A stretch of 64,000 nt of DNA from assembly GCA_903875215.1 (NCBI GenBank), contig CAIQVH010000032.1:25491-89490 (forward strand). The letters run 5' to 3'. The first letter of the stretch is position 1. Each line of letters begins with the position of its first letter. Below the pieces are notes generated by a model. The model did no database searches, was not told the DNA's origin, and saw nothing but the letters and a program-made list of their open reading frames with translations. Below are positions 42,305-55,413 of the stretch, piece by piece. The position numbers were made by a program, and so were the translations under genes. This DNA comes from an uncultured Anaerolineae bacterium. GTDB lineage: Bacteria; Chloroflexota; Anaerolineae; Anaerolineales; Villigracilaceae.

Positions 42305-43552
42305 ATGGAAAAAGTTGTCATCACCGGGATGGGAACTGTTAATTCCATCGGTTTGAACGTGGCAGAGACGTGGCAGAACGTCGTTAATGGGGTATCGGGC
42401 GTTGGCCCGATTACGCTTTTTGATACGAATAGCGGCCCGTCCGAGTGGAATGTGCGGATTGCCTGTGAAGTGAAGAATTTTGACCCGGCCCAGTTCATGG
42501 ATGCCAAGGAAGCCCGCCGGCGCGATCGTTTTGAGCAGTTTGGTGTGGCGGCAGCGAAAGAGGCGCTGGCGCAATCGGGGTTGCTGGTGAACCAGGCCAA
42601 TGATGGGCGCATTGGAGTGGTGATTTCATCGGCGATTGGGGGGATGAAATCTATCCAGGAAGCGATTTTTACGCTGAAGGAGGATGGTCCGCGCAAGATC
42701 AGCCCGTTTTTAATCCCGATGTTGATGCCCAACGGCGTCTCGGGGATTGTGGCGATTGAGCACGGCATCAAGGGGCCTTGTTTTTCAGTCGCTTCGGCCT
42801 GCGCTTCGGGCGCGGATGGGATTGGCATGGCTTGGATGATGCTCCGTTCAGGGATGATTGATGTGGCTTTGGCGGGTGCTGCGGAAGCAACAGTTTGTGC
42901 CGTGGGTGTCGGGTCTTTTGACCGGATTGGGGCGATGAGCCGCCGCAACTCGGATTATTCGATGACGCCTGCGCCGTTTGATAAGAATCGCGATGGGTTG
43001 GTGATGGGGGAGGGGGCCGGGGTGTTGGTGCTGGAAACGGAGCGTCACGCCCGGGCGCGCGGTGCACCTATCCTGGCTGAGTTGGCCGGGTACGGTTCAA
43101 CTGCGGATGCTTATCACGTTACTGCGCCAGATGAGAGCGGGGCGGGCGGCTCGGCTGCCATTCGCGCGGCGCTGGCTGCGGCCCAGGCCAACCCGGATGA
43201 AATTGGATATATCAGCGCGCATGGCACGGCCACGCCGCTTAATGATGCGGCTGAGACGAAAGCGGTGAAGAATGCCCTGGGCCAGCAAGCATATTCTATT
43301 CCGATCTCTTCAACCAAATCGATGACCGGGCACATGATGGGCGCGACTGGCGCGCTGGAGGCCATTTTCTGCGTGCAGGCCGTGCGCGAAGGGCTTTTGC
43401 CTCCCACAATTCATTATCAGACGCCCGACCCGGATTGTGACCTGGACTATATCCCCAATGTGGCCCGTGAGAAGAAAATCAACCTGGCATTGTCCAATGC
43501 ATTTGGGTTTGGCGGGCACAATGCGGTTTTGGCGGTGCGCAGGTATTCCTGA
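42305..43552 (+). CDS. fabF: 3-oxoacyl-[ACP] synthase II
   Basis: 415 residues. Condensing enzyme that extends fatty acids. Catalytic triad visible: Cys in SVASACASGAD, His in ISAHGTATPLNDAAET, His in SMTGHMMGATGALE. Typical FabF length and C-terminus (FGFGGHNAVLAVRRY). Ribosome site GGAGG. Downstream lies rplS with its own promoter. Confidence 0.96.
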   Translation: MEKVVITGMGTVNSIGLNVAETWQNVVNGVSGVGPITLFDTNSGPSEWNVRIACEVKNFDPAQFMDAKEARRRDRFEQFGVAAAKEALAQSGLLVNQANDGRIGVVISSAIGGMKSIQEAIFTLKEDGPRKISPFLIPMLMPNGVSGIVAIEHGIKGPCFSVASACASGADGIGMAWMMLRSGMIDVALAGAAEATVCAVGVGSFDRIGAMSRRNSDYSMTPAPFDKNRDGLVMGEGAGVLVLETERHARARGAPILAELAGYGSTADAYHVTAPDESGAGGSAAIRAALAAAQANPDEIGYISAHGTATPLNDAAETKAVKNALGQQAYSIPISSTKSMTGHMMGATGALEAIFCVQAVREGLLPPTIHYQTPDPDCDLDYIPNVAREKKINLALSNAFGFGGHNAVLAVRRYS

Positions 43553-43606
43553 GCCTGTTCAATGTAGAAAATGTGTGCAACATTGCCTTCACGCCAGTTG
43601 GATTCG

Positions 43607-43615
43607 TGATATAAT
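43607..43615 (+). promoter_or_regulatory. Extended -10 promoter of rplS with structured leader
   Basis: TGA followed by TATAAT (43610-43615) is a textbook extended -10. The predicted leader of about 60 bases contains a hairpin ACTGCT-GTGA-AGCAGT (43636-43651) ahead of the AAGGAAA ribosome site. Confidence 0.65.
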
Positions 43616-43681
43616 CCGCACTCGCGTGTATTTCGACTGCTGTGAAGCAGTATTCATCCAATTTGGCAAGGAAATTAAGAA

Positions 43682-44032
43682 ATGACTGACCAGATCATCC
43701 AATCCGTTGAGGCTCCTGTTAACCCCAACATTCCCCCTCTGACCGCCGGCGATGTTGTTTCTGTGCATGTTCGCATCAAGGAAGGCGAGCGCGAACGTAT
43801 TCAGGAGTTTAAAGGCACCATCATCCGCCTGCGCAAGGGCGGTCAGGATGCCAATTTTACCGTCCGCCGTATTGCCACCAATGGCATTGGTGTGGAACGC
43901 ACCTTCCTGCTGCGCTCTCCGCGTGTGGATAAGGTCGTGGTGGAACGTCACTCGCAGGTACGCCGCGCGCAGTTGTACTTCATGCGTGGGCTGACCGGCA
44001 AAAAGACTCGTCTCAAACAGAAATTCAACTGA
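43682..44032 (+). CDS. rplS: 50S ribosomal protein L19
   Basis: 116 residues, normal length. Motifs: GDVVSVHVRIKEGERERIQ, FKGTIIRLRKGG, TFLLRSPRVDKVVVERHSQVRRAQLYFMRGL, then the basic tail KKTRLKQKFN. Not linked to rpsP/trmD as in many bacteria; followed by a terminator. Confidence 0.98.
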   Translation: MTDQIIQSVEAPVNPNIPPLTAGDVVSVHVRIKEGERERIQEFKGTIIRLRKGGQDANFTVRRIATNGIGVERTFLLRSPRVDKVVVERHSQVRRAQLYFMRGLTGKKTRLKQKFN

Positions 44033-44092
44033 GTTGCGTCCCTGCCCAGGGATGATTCCTGATTGAATAAAAACGCGTAAGCGGGTTTAATT

Positions 44093-44129
44093 AAAAAAAC
44101 TGGCGGATATTATCCACCAGTTTTTTTGT
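44093..44129. terminator. Bidirectional terminator between rplS and the gene at 44165
   Basis: A7-CTGG stem pairing with CCAG-T7, with one mismatch and a TTA loop (44093-44127). Serves plus-strand rplS and the convergent minus-strand gene. Confidence 0.9.
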
Positions 44130-44164
44130 GCTTTTGATCTGGCCCCTTTTGGGGAGTTTGTTGC

Positions 44165-44797
44165 TTACTGGAAGGGGCTGGGCGGGATATCGATGGCGGG
44201 GATGGCCGGGATGGTGAAGTAGGTCGCGAGCGCGATGACCAGCGTCAGGATTGCCATCAGGGCAAATACCGGGCGCAGGTTGCTGTCTTCGCCCAGCAGG
44301 GAGGCCCAGGCGGCGAAGGCCAGACCCAGGGCGGCGAATAAAACAACCAGCTGCAGTTGGTCGCCTTTTTCGTCGTAGGCGGTGGCGAGCTCGAAGGATT
44401 TTTCCGACCGGTCAAAAAGCTGATTTGCGTCTGCAAAAATGCTGGTTTCGTATTGATCCCAGGCGGCTTCATCCATGTTTTCGCTGGTGGCCAGGGTGGC
44501 CAGGTCATCACTCATCATTTCGAGATAGTATTGGGCGTTGTCTGGGTTGGCGTCCAGGTTGGTGTACCAGTTGTCGTAGTAAGTGAAATCCTGGCTCAGG
44601 TTTTGGTTGGCTTCGAGATAGGCGGTGTTGCCATCGTTCAGGGCTTGCATGCCCTGAATTTCATATTTGTTCTGGTCTGAATCGGCCATGGAGCCCTGGT
44701 AGCTGCCCATGGCGGTTCCGACGCTCAAGACCGCAATCAGGGTTCCGAGGATGATCTCGGAGCCCAGGAAGCGCAGTTTTGAGATAAGAGTATTCAT
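44165..44797 (-). CDS. Membrane protein of unknown function
   Basis: 210 residues. One N-terminal membrane segment (about 13-33), a long acidic, Asn/Asp-rich loop (35-145), and two C-terminal segments (about 150-170 and 177-197). The layout loosely resembles DUF4337-type proteins, but no family can be asserted. A GGAGAA ribosome site precedes the start. Confidence 0.78.
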   Translation of the reverse strand: MNTLISKLRFLGSEIILGTLIAVLSVGTAMGSYQGSMADSDQNKYEIQGMQALNDGNTAYLEANQNLSQDFTYYDNWYTNLDANPDNAQYYLEMMSDDLATLATSENMDEAAWDQYETSIFADANQLFDRSEKSFELATAYDEKGDQLQLVVLFAALGLAFAAWASLLGEDSNLRPVFALMAILTLVIALATYFTIPAIPAIDIPPSPFQ

Positions 44798-44919
44798 GTT
44801 GATATTCTCCTTTTGCCGGTGGTGAGGTTTGTGAATGACTGCCGGGATGAGCTAATTAGATAATTATTATAATCTAAATCCAAATCCAAATGGATTGCCT
44901 AATCAGTTTCTCGGTGGGA

Positions 44920-45825
44920 TTATTTGAGCGCGGGCTCGATGGCTGAAAACCAGATCTGGGTGATTTGGTCGTACCCGGTTGGGTTGGGGTGGTTGCCATC
45001 GCTGTAAAGGCTGACAGGGTCGGTGAAAATGGTTGTGTGGTAGAAGTCGACCGGGGTTGCGCCGTATTTGAGGGCAACATGTTGCAGAATCTCGTTGTAG
45101 GCGCTGACATGGGCTGACATGTGTGCCAGGTCATCGGCGTTGGTGGCGGTGAAGGCTGGTTCGGCCGGGTTGGGAGGATTGGCGACCACCGGGCGCTTGG
45201 ACTGGTCATCGAGCAGGGCGAGATATACCATGGCCCCGGCGTTGGTCAGTTCGCGCAGAATGGTGTCGAGATTGGCTTCGTACCTGGCAAGATCCTGCTG
45301 TTCAGCCTCCTCAGTGATGGGGTCAGGGCCGTATTCGTACAGGTACCAGAGGTCGTTGGAGCCAATCCAAACCAGGGCGAGTTGGGGTTTTGCTTCGAGG
45401 GCAGGGCGGAGTTCGGATGGTTCGCCGTTGACGCCCGTAATAACATCGCCCGAAGTCCAGCCGGAATGGCCGAGGTTGATGACCTGGCTGCCGGGGCGCC
45501 GGGTCTCGATCAGCTGCAGTAGGCGCGGGGGGTAGCCGCCCTGGCCGGTTTCGTCGCCATCGCCGGCGGTCAGGCTGTCGCCGAGGGTGACAATGGTCAA
45601 GGCGCCGGCCGGGAGTGGATTGGCTGGGGCTGAGTCCAGCGCCGGGAGGGTGGAGTTTGCTTCGGGCGGGGCGATCGGGCTGGTTTCGGTCTGCTGTGTG
45701 GGATTTTTGGTTGGCGCCTCGAGCGGTGCAGGGGAGTCGGTGTGGGAAACGGTTGGGGCGCAGGCAGTGAGCAGGGTCAGGATCAGGCTCAGGTTGGCAA
45801 GGGTGGCTGGTTTTGTCCCGCGCAT
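44920..45825 (-). CDS. Exported SGNH/GDSL hydrolase, lipoprotein
   Basis: 301 residues from the ATG at 45825 with AAGGAG upstream; an in-frame ATG 10 codons earlier lacks support. Signal peptide with lipobox LLTAC, a Pro/Ser-rich linker to about 70, then an SGNH domain: GDSLTAGDGD (nucleophile Ser), GHSGWTSGD (Gly block), WIGSNDLW (Asn block), and DGNHPNPTGY (catalytic Asp and His). Probably deacylates a surface lipid or polysaccharide. Confidence 0.92.
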   Translation of the reverse strand: MRGTKPATLANLSLILTLLTACAPTVSHTDSPAPLEAPTKNPTQQTETSPIAPPEANSTLPALDSAPANPLPAGALTIVTLGDSLTAGDGDETGQGGYPPRLLQLIETRRPGSQVINLGHSGWTSGDVITGVNGEPSELRPALEAKPQLALVWIGSNDLWYLYEYGPDPITEEAEQQDLARYEANLDTILRELTNAGAMVYLALLDDQSKRPVVANPPNPAEPAFTATNADDLAHMSAHVSAYNEILQHVALKYGATPVDFYHTTIFTDPVSLYSDGNHPNPTGYDQITQIWFSAIEPALK

Positions 45826-45847
45826 CGTACTCCTTGTGAACACATTG

Positions 45848-45884
45848 CGTCGCACCAGGCTGTTGAAAACAGCCTGGTGCGACG
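45848..45884 (-). terminator. 17-bp perfect hairpin downstream of acs, no T run
   Basis: Arms 45848-45864 and 45868-45884 pair perfectly around a 3-base loop. Lies 16 bases after the acs stop and just upstream of the SGNH gene on the same strand. May end or protect the acs transcript. Confidence 0.5.
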
Positions 45885-45899
45885 TGTAAGTGGTGGGGT

Positions 45900-47801
45900 T
45901 TATTCTTCGAGTGTGCTCAGGTCGCCTTCGGGCAGGCCCTGGGCGCGGGCTTTGAGCACGCGGCGCATGATTTTGCCAGAGCGGGTCTTGGGCAGCTTGT
46001 CAATGAAACGCACTTCCTCGGGCCGGGCAATCGGGCCGAGATGTTTGGAAACGTGCTGGCGCAGTTCTTCGGCCAGGTCTTCGGTGGCGGCGAAGCCGGG
46101 TTTTACCTGCACAAAGCAGAAGATGGCTTGACCCTTGACTTCATGCGGCAGGCCGATGGCGGCGGATTCGGCCACGGCACTGTGTGTGATCAGCGCCGAT
46201 TCGATTTCGGCGGTGCCCAGGCGGTGCCCGGAGACTTTGATGACGTCATCCACGCGTCCGATGATCCAGTAGTAGCCATCCTTGTCTCGCCGGGCGCTGT
46301 CGCCGGTCATGTATTTGCCGGGATACTTGCTCCAGTAGCCGTTGACGTAGCGGTCGGGGTCCTTGTAGATGGTGCGCAGCATGGAGGGCCACGGGCGGGT
46401 CAGGACGAGGTAGCCTTCGGCGCCGTCTTCGACGGGCTGGCCTTCTTCGTTGACGATTTCAGCGACCTGCCCGAAGAAGGGCCGGGTGCCGGAACCCGGC
46501 TTGAGCGGGACGACCGGGGTGGGGGTGATCATGAAGGCGCCGGTTTCAGTCTGCCACCAGGTATCCATGATCGGGCATTTTTCCTTGCCGATGACCCGGT
46601 GGAACCACTTCCAGGCTTCGGGGTTGATCGGCTCGCCGACGGTGCCGAGCAGGCGTAGCGAGGAGAGGTCGTGTTTGTTGGGCCAGGCTTCGCCGAAGCG
46701 CATCAGCCCGCGGATGGCGGTGGGGGCGGTGTAGAAGATGGTGATGCCGAAGCGTTCGATCAGCTGCCACCAGCGGTTGGGGTAGGGGAAGGATGGGCCG
46801 CCTTCGAACATGAAGACCGTGGCGCCGTTAATCAGCGGGCCGTAGACTAGATAACTGTGGCCGGTGATCCAGCCGGGGTCGGCGGTGCACCAGAAGCGGT
46901 CTTCGTCGTTGATATCAAACACATATTTCAGGGTCGAGTAGGTGCCGACCATGTAGCCGCCATGTGTGTGCAGGATGGCCTTGGGTTTTCCGGTGGAGCC
47001 GCTGGTGTAAAGGATGAAGAGCGGGTCTTCAGCGTCCATCACTTCGGTGGCGCATTTGCCATTGGCAATTGGCAGGGCGCACATATCATGGTACCAGTGG
47101 TCGCGCATGGCTTCCATGGGCACCTCGTGACCGGTGCGTTTGACGACGATCACATTCTCGACGGTGGGGCAGTGTTTGAGCGACTCGTCGACAATTCGTT
47201 TTAATTCGACCAGTTTCCCGTTTTGGAAGGAGCCATCGCAGGTGATGACCAGCTTCGACTCTGAATCTGAGATGCGGCCCTGGAGCGCGTCCACGCTGAA
47301 GCCGCCGAATACGACCGAGTGAATGGCCCCGATTTTGGCGCAGGCCAGCATGGCGAAGACGATTTCTGGCACGCGCCCCATGTAAATGGTAACCCGGTCG
47401 CCTTTGCCCACGCCCATGGCTTTGATGATATTGGCCATGCGGCTGACTTCGCGATTGAGGGCATAGTAAGAATAGGTCCGTTCGCTCTTGCCGTCCTCCG
47501 CCTCCCAGATGAGGGCCAGCTTGTTCTTGCGGAAGGTCAATAGGTGACGATCCACGGCGTTGTAGGCGATGTTGACTTTTGCGCCGACGAACCACTTATA
47601 GAACGGTTTTTGCGAATCATCCAACACCTGGTCCCACTTTTTAAACCAGGCCAGTTCCTCGGCTTCTTTGGCCCAGAACCCGGTCAGATCATTTTTTGCG
47701 AATTCGGAAGTTTTATCCCAGTCTTTCAGGATGGCCTGGGCCACCACCTCCTTGGATGGATAGTAAACTTCGCCTTCCATTTCTGATTTTGGGGCTGACA
47801 T
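45900..47801 (-). CDS. acs: Acetyl-CoA synthetase
   Basis: 633 residues from the ATG at 47801, preceded by GGAGGAG. ATP-dependent activation of acetate to acetyl-CoA through acetyl-AMP. Motifs: FILYTSGSTGKPKAILH (P-loop-like), WWQTETGAFMI, and the C-terminal acetylation-site region PKTRSGKIMRRVLK. Full domain set, including the N-terminal ACAS_N part. Confidence 0.96.
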   Translation of the reverse strand: MSAPKSEMEGEVYYPSKEVVAQAILKDWDKTSEFAKNDLTGFWAKEAEELAWFKKWDQVLDDSQKPFYKWFVGAKVNIAYNAVDRHLLTFRKNKLALIWEAEDGKSERTYSYYALNREVSRMANIIKAMGVGKGDRVTIYMGRVPEIVFAMLACAKIGAIHSVVFGGFSVDALQGRISDSESKLVITCDGSFQNGKLVELKRIVDESLKHCPTVENVIVVKRTGHEVPMEAMRDHWYHDMCALPIANGKCATEVMDAEDPLFILYTSGSTGKPKAILHTHGGYMVGTYSTLKYVFDINDEDRFWCTADPGWITGHSYLVYGPLINGATVFMFEGGPSFPYPNRWWQLIERFGITIFYTAPTAIRGLMRFGEAWPNKHDLSSLRLLGTVGEPINPEAWKWFHRVIGKEKCPIMDTWWQTETGAFMITPTPVVPLKPGSGTRPFFGQVAEIVNEEGQPVEDGAEGYLVLTRPWPSMLRTIYKDPDRYVNGYWSKYPGKYMTGDSARRDKDGYYWIIGRVDDVIKVSGHRLGTAEIESALITHSAVAESAAIGLPHEVKGQAIFCFVQVKPGFAATEDLAEELRQHVSKHLGPIARPEEVRFIDKLPKTRSGKIMRRVLKARAQGLPEGDLSTLEE

Positions 47802-47897
47802 GTGTATGCACTCCTCCGGTGAAAGAATATGTAATACTATACAGCGAAATGTGGGATGATACAAGAATTTTAATTCATAAATTGGCGGGGCAGGTGT

Positions 47898-48752
47898 TTA
47901 ATTGTCACAGACAAAGCAGACGCCGACCAGGCCGGTGCCGGAATGTACGGACAGGCCGGGCGTGATTTCAGTCAGGATGGTTTCCCCGGGGGCGGGCAGG
48001 CGCGCGGCCAGCAGGCTGCCAAATTGACGCGCGGTTTCTTCGGCGTTGACATGCAGGAGGGCCAGCTGGCGGATGGATTGCCCGGCTGCCGCTTCGGCGG
48101 CAAGTTCGATCACCCGGTTCCAGGCTTTTTGCTGGGTGCGGGAGCGTTCGAGCAGATCGAGCTTGCCGGCACGGATGGTCAAAATTGGGCGGACATCCAG
48201 CATGGAAGCCAACCCGGCGGTGATCTGTCCTACGCGCCCGCTCATCGCCAGGTACTTGAGTGTGGATAGCGCGGCGAACAAGTGGGTGCGCGCTTCTACT
48301 TCTCTGGCCTGGGCGAGAGCTTGCTCTCGGCTGAGGCCTTGCGCCAGCGCCCGGGCGGCGGCCAGCACCTGGAAGCCCTCCCCGATGGCCAGGCTGTGGG
48401 TATCAATGACCTGGATATCCCGGTTGGGGAACATTTCTGCCGCGGTGCGTGCCGAGGCGCATGTGGCGCTGATTTCGCCGCTGACGGTGAAGCAAAGGAT
48501 ATCGCTGTAGCCGGCGGTAAAGGCGTGTTGAAAGGCCTGCTGGAATTGCCCGGGCGCGGGCGCGGAGGTGGTGGGCAGTTTACCATCCCGGTCGATGCGC
48601 GCGAAGGTTGCGGCGTTGTCAATATCTTCAACGGCGCGCAGACTCTGGGTGCCGAACTGGATCATGATCGGAACCTGGATGATGGAATATTGATTTGCCA
48701 GGGCCGCGGGCAGGCAGGCGTTGGTGTCGGTGATCAGCGCAGTGGGGGACAT
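47898..48752 (-). CDS. DegV family fatty acid-binding protein
   Basis: 284 residues. DegV proteins bind fatty acids; in Firmicutes FakB supplies them to the FakA kinase. Motifs: ALITDTNACLPA, LPTTSAPAPGQF, CFTVSGEISATCASA, VIDTHSLAIGEGF. No fakA/DhaK-like gene is visible next to it, so the partner is unknown. Confidence 0.92.
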   Translation of the reverse strand: MSPTALITDTNACLPAALANQYSIIQVPIMIQFGTQSLRAVEDIDNAATFARIDRDGKLPTTSAPAPGQFQQAFQHAFTAGYSDILCFTVSGEISATCASARTAAEMFPNRDIQVIDTHSLAIGEGFQVLAAARALAQGLSREQALAQAREVEARTHLFAALSTLKYLAMSGRVGQITAGLASMLDVRPILTIRAGKLDLLERSRTQQKAWNRVIELAAEAAAGQSIRQLALLHVNAEETARQFGSLLAARLPAPGETILTEITPGLSVHSGTGLVGVCFVCDN

Positions 48753-48821
48753 GGGGCGCTCCGGGTGGGTGTTTTTAGAATATAACCCCCAACCCGGCGG
48801 CCTGTTTCGTGGGTCATGCAG

Positions 48822-49358
48822 CTATTTTTTGCCCTGTTTGACGGCTTTTTCCAGGGTGGCAACCAGGAGGATGAATTCTTCCGGGTTGGCAGGCTGGAAG
48901 GTTTCTGCCAGGGTTTCCTGTGTTTCCGGCGAAAGCATCTGGTCGGCGAGCGGGAAGATGATCGTGCGCGCGCGTTCCAGGTGCTGGCGCAGCAGGGATG
49001 TGTAGCTGCTTGCATCCCAGACGATTTCGTTGCGGCTTTCCTTATTTCCGGTCTGCCAGCTTTGCGCGGCGGCCATGATTTCTGTGCTGATTTCGCGCAG
49101 CTGGTTGATTTCACTGAACATATGGGTGAGGGGCCCGCTCTCGGGAGAAAGCCCGCCTTCCAGCAGGGCCTGGAGCAGAAGGGTTTCCTGCCGGAAATAA
49201 TTCTGTTCGATGCAGGCCTGGATGAAGGTGCAGGCGTAAATGAAGAATTCAGGTTCGATCGGCAGGTTACGGGTCAGGTTGATCGATCCCTGGTGGAAGG
49301 CGGTCAGGAATTGGTCGACCAAGAGTTGTTCGGTGCGCAGATGGGTGGTGGCTTTCAT
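48822..49358 (-). CDS. Hemerythrin-like helical bundle protein with degenerate metal site
   Basis: 178 residues. The order of helices and the end motif YTSLLRQHLERARTIIFPLAD match hemerythrin-HHE proteins (typical LLRQHIEKEDxVLFPMAD), as does the middle segment QETLLLQALLEGGLSPESGPL. But the metal ligands are mostly gone: the paired His of helix 2 and the His/Glu of helix 3 are not present, and the Glu after the last His is Ala. It is unlikely to bind a di-iron centre. Function unknown. Confidence 0.6.
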   Translation of the reverse strand: MKATTHLRTEQLLVDQFLTAFHQGSINLTRNLPIEPEFFIYACTFIQACIEQNYFRQETLLLQALLEGGLSPESGPLTHMFSEINQLREISTEIMAAAQSWQTGNKESRNEIVWDASSYTSLLRQHLERARTIIFPLADQMLSPETQETLAETFQPANPEEFILLVATLEKAVKQGKK

Positions 49359-49455
49359 GATATTCCTCTCCTGAAAAAGCGCTCTCTACACTGTACCATG
49401 AATCGGTTTTTCAATTCAATTGCCCGGAGCAGGTTCATTTCCTGGCCCGTTGTTC

Positions 49456-50553
49456 CTAATTGGTCGAGAGGGTGCTGCCGGTCAGGTCGGTGATGCTCTG
49501 GTTGATGTTCAGGAACATGCCCTGCAGGACGAAAAAGGCTTCAACGATCAGCGGGTCAAATTGACGGCCGCTGTCGTTGACAATCATGTGGACAGCTTTT
49601 TCATGAGTAAAGGCCTGTTTGTAAACGCGTTCACTGACCAGGGCATCATACACATCGGCCAGCGCCATCAGGCGGCCTGAGATGGGAATGGCTTCTCCGG
49701 TCAGCCCGAGCGGGTAGCCGCTGCCATCCCAGTGTTCGTGGTGCGAGTAGGCGATTTCCTTGGCCAGGCGCAGGAAACTGCTTTTGGTTGAGCCCAGCGC
49801 TTGCTCAGCGCGTGTCAGGGCGTGCAGGCCGTAGGTGGCATGTTGTTTGATTATTTCGTATTCGCTCACGGTCAGCCGCGCTGGTTTGAGCAGGATATTA
49901 TCTGGAATGGCGATTTTACCGATGTCGTGCAGCGGCGCGGATTTGTACAGCAGTTCGACCGTATCCGGGTTGAGATAATCGGAAAAGTGCGGGTGCGTGG
50001 ACAGGGTATGCGCCAGCAGGCGCACGTAGTTCTGGGTGCGCATGATGTGGGCGCCGGTTTCCTGGTTGCGGAACTCAGCCAGAGTGGCGAAGCCAATGAT
50101 GGTGGCTTCCTGGGTGTTGGCCAGTTCCTCGGTGCGTTCGCGCACTTTTTCTTCCAGGGCCCGGTTTTGATCGTAAAGCATCAGGTGGGTTTTGACCCGC
50201 GCGCGCACCACCGCGCCGTTGACCGGTTTGGTGATGTAATCAACTGCGCCTACCTCGAAGCCTTTGCTCTCGTCCACTGCTTCGTTCAGGGCTGTGACAA
50301 AGATGATCGGGATCTGGCGGGTGAGGTTGCTGCTTTTCAGCCGCTGGCAGACTTCGTAGCCGTTCATTTCGGGCATCATCACGTCCAGCAAAATCAGGTC
50401 AGGCCGAGATTGGGCGGTGAGTTCGAGCGCTTGCGCTCCGCTGGTGGCGGCTTTGACCTGGTAATGCGGGTGGAGGATGGCGTTCAATAGATAAATATTC
50501 TCAGGCGCATCGTCTACGACCAGGATGGTTGGTTTTTCAAGATTAGGGGGCAC
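49456..50553 (-). CDS. Response regulator with HD-GYP domain (predicted c-di-GMP phosphodiesterase)
   Basis: 365 residues. Receiver (1-125) with Asp57 (LLDVMMPEMNG) and Lys109; then a coiled linker and an HD-GYP domain with HD at 209-210 (APLHDIGKIAIPD) and HHEHWDGSGYP at 271-281. All residues needed for c-di-GMP hydrolysis appear present. It lies 24 bases downstream of the large hybrid kinase, a likely phosphodonor. No GGDEF enzyme is in the window, but three GEMM-I aptamers are. Confidence 0.95.
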   Translation of the reverse strand: MPPNLEKPTILVVDDAPENIYLLNAILHPHYQVKAATSGAQALELTAQSRPDLILLDVMMPEMNGYEVCQRLKSSNLTRQIPIIFVTALNEAVDESKGFEVGAVDYITKPVNGAVVRARVKTHLMLYDQNRALEEKVRERTEELANTQEATIIGFATLAEFRNQETGAHIMRTQNYVRLLAHTLSTHPHFSDYLNPDTVELLYKSAPLHDIGKIAIPDNILLKPARLTVSEYEIIKQHATYGLHALTRAEQALGSTKSSFLRLAKEIAYSHHEHWDGSGYPLGLTGEAIPISGRLMALADVYDALVSERVYKQAFTHEKAVHMIVNDSGRQFDPLIVEAFFVLQGMFLNINQSITDLTGSTLSTN

Positions 50554-50577
50554 GGCAGTCCTTCCGGTGGATCAATT

Positions 50578-54942
<4,365 letters not shown>

Positions 54943-54963
54943 TTCGGACTCCGGGGCGGGCCG

Positions 54964-55413
54964 TTAGTGGGTTTCTTCGGGCAGCTGGACAATTTCCAGC
55001 CAAAAATTTTCAATCGAACGAACGACCGCGACAAATTGCTGGATGCTGACGGGTTTTATGACGTAAGCATTGGCATATTCGCTGTAGCTGTCGAGAATAT
55101 CCTTCTCAGACTGGGAGGAGGTCAGGATGACAACCGGAATTGACCGCAGGATGGGGTCGGTTTTGATCTCGCGCAGCACTTCCAGCCCGTTCAGGCGCGG
55201 CAAATTCAGATCCAGCAAGATCAATTCCGGCCTGTTTGTCTGGCCGTTTTTTCCCTTCTGGCGCAGGATTTTCAGGGCTTGTTCGCCATCGTGAGCCACT
55301 CTCATCGTGTTGTTAATTTTGGCATCCTTCAACACCTCGATGGTGAGGCGCACATCGCCAGGGTTGTCTTCCACCAAAAGAATGTTGACAGTTTTTGATT
55401 TGGAGTTGGTCAT
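54964..55413 (-). CDS. Rcp1-like single-domain response regulator
   Basis: 149 residues, receiver only. [20 protein letters not shown] at the N-terminus, phosphoacceptor in LILLDLNLPRLNGLEV, and Lys in AYVIKPVSI. Family members receive phosphate from Cph1-type kinases; the upstream kinase at 55410 has that kinase core and the genes overlap by 4 bases, so they form a pair. Confidence 0.94.
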   Translation of the reverse strand: MTNSKSKTVNILLVEDNPGDVRLTIEVLKDAKINNTMRVAHDGEQALKILRQKGKNGQTNRPELILLDLNLPRLNGLEVLREIKTDPILRSIPVVILTSSQSEKDILDSYSEYANAYVIKPVSIQQFVAVVRSIENFWLEIVQLPEETH

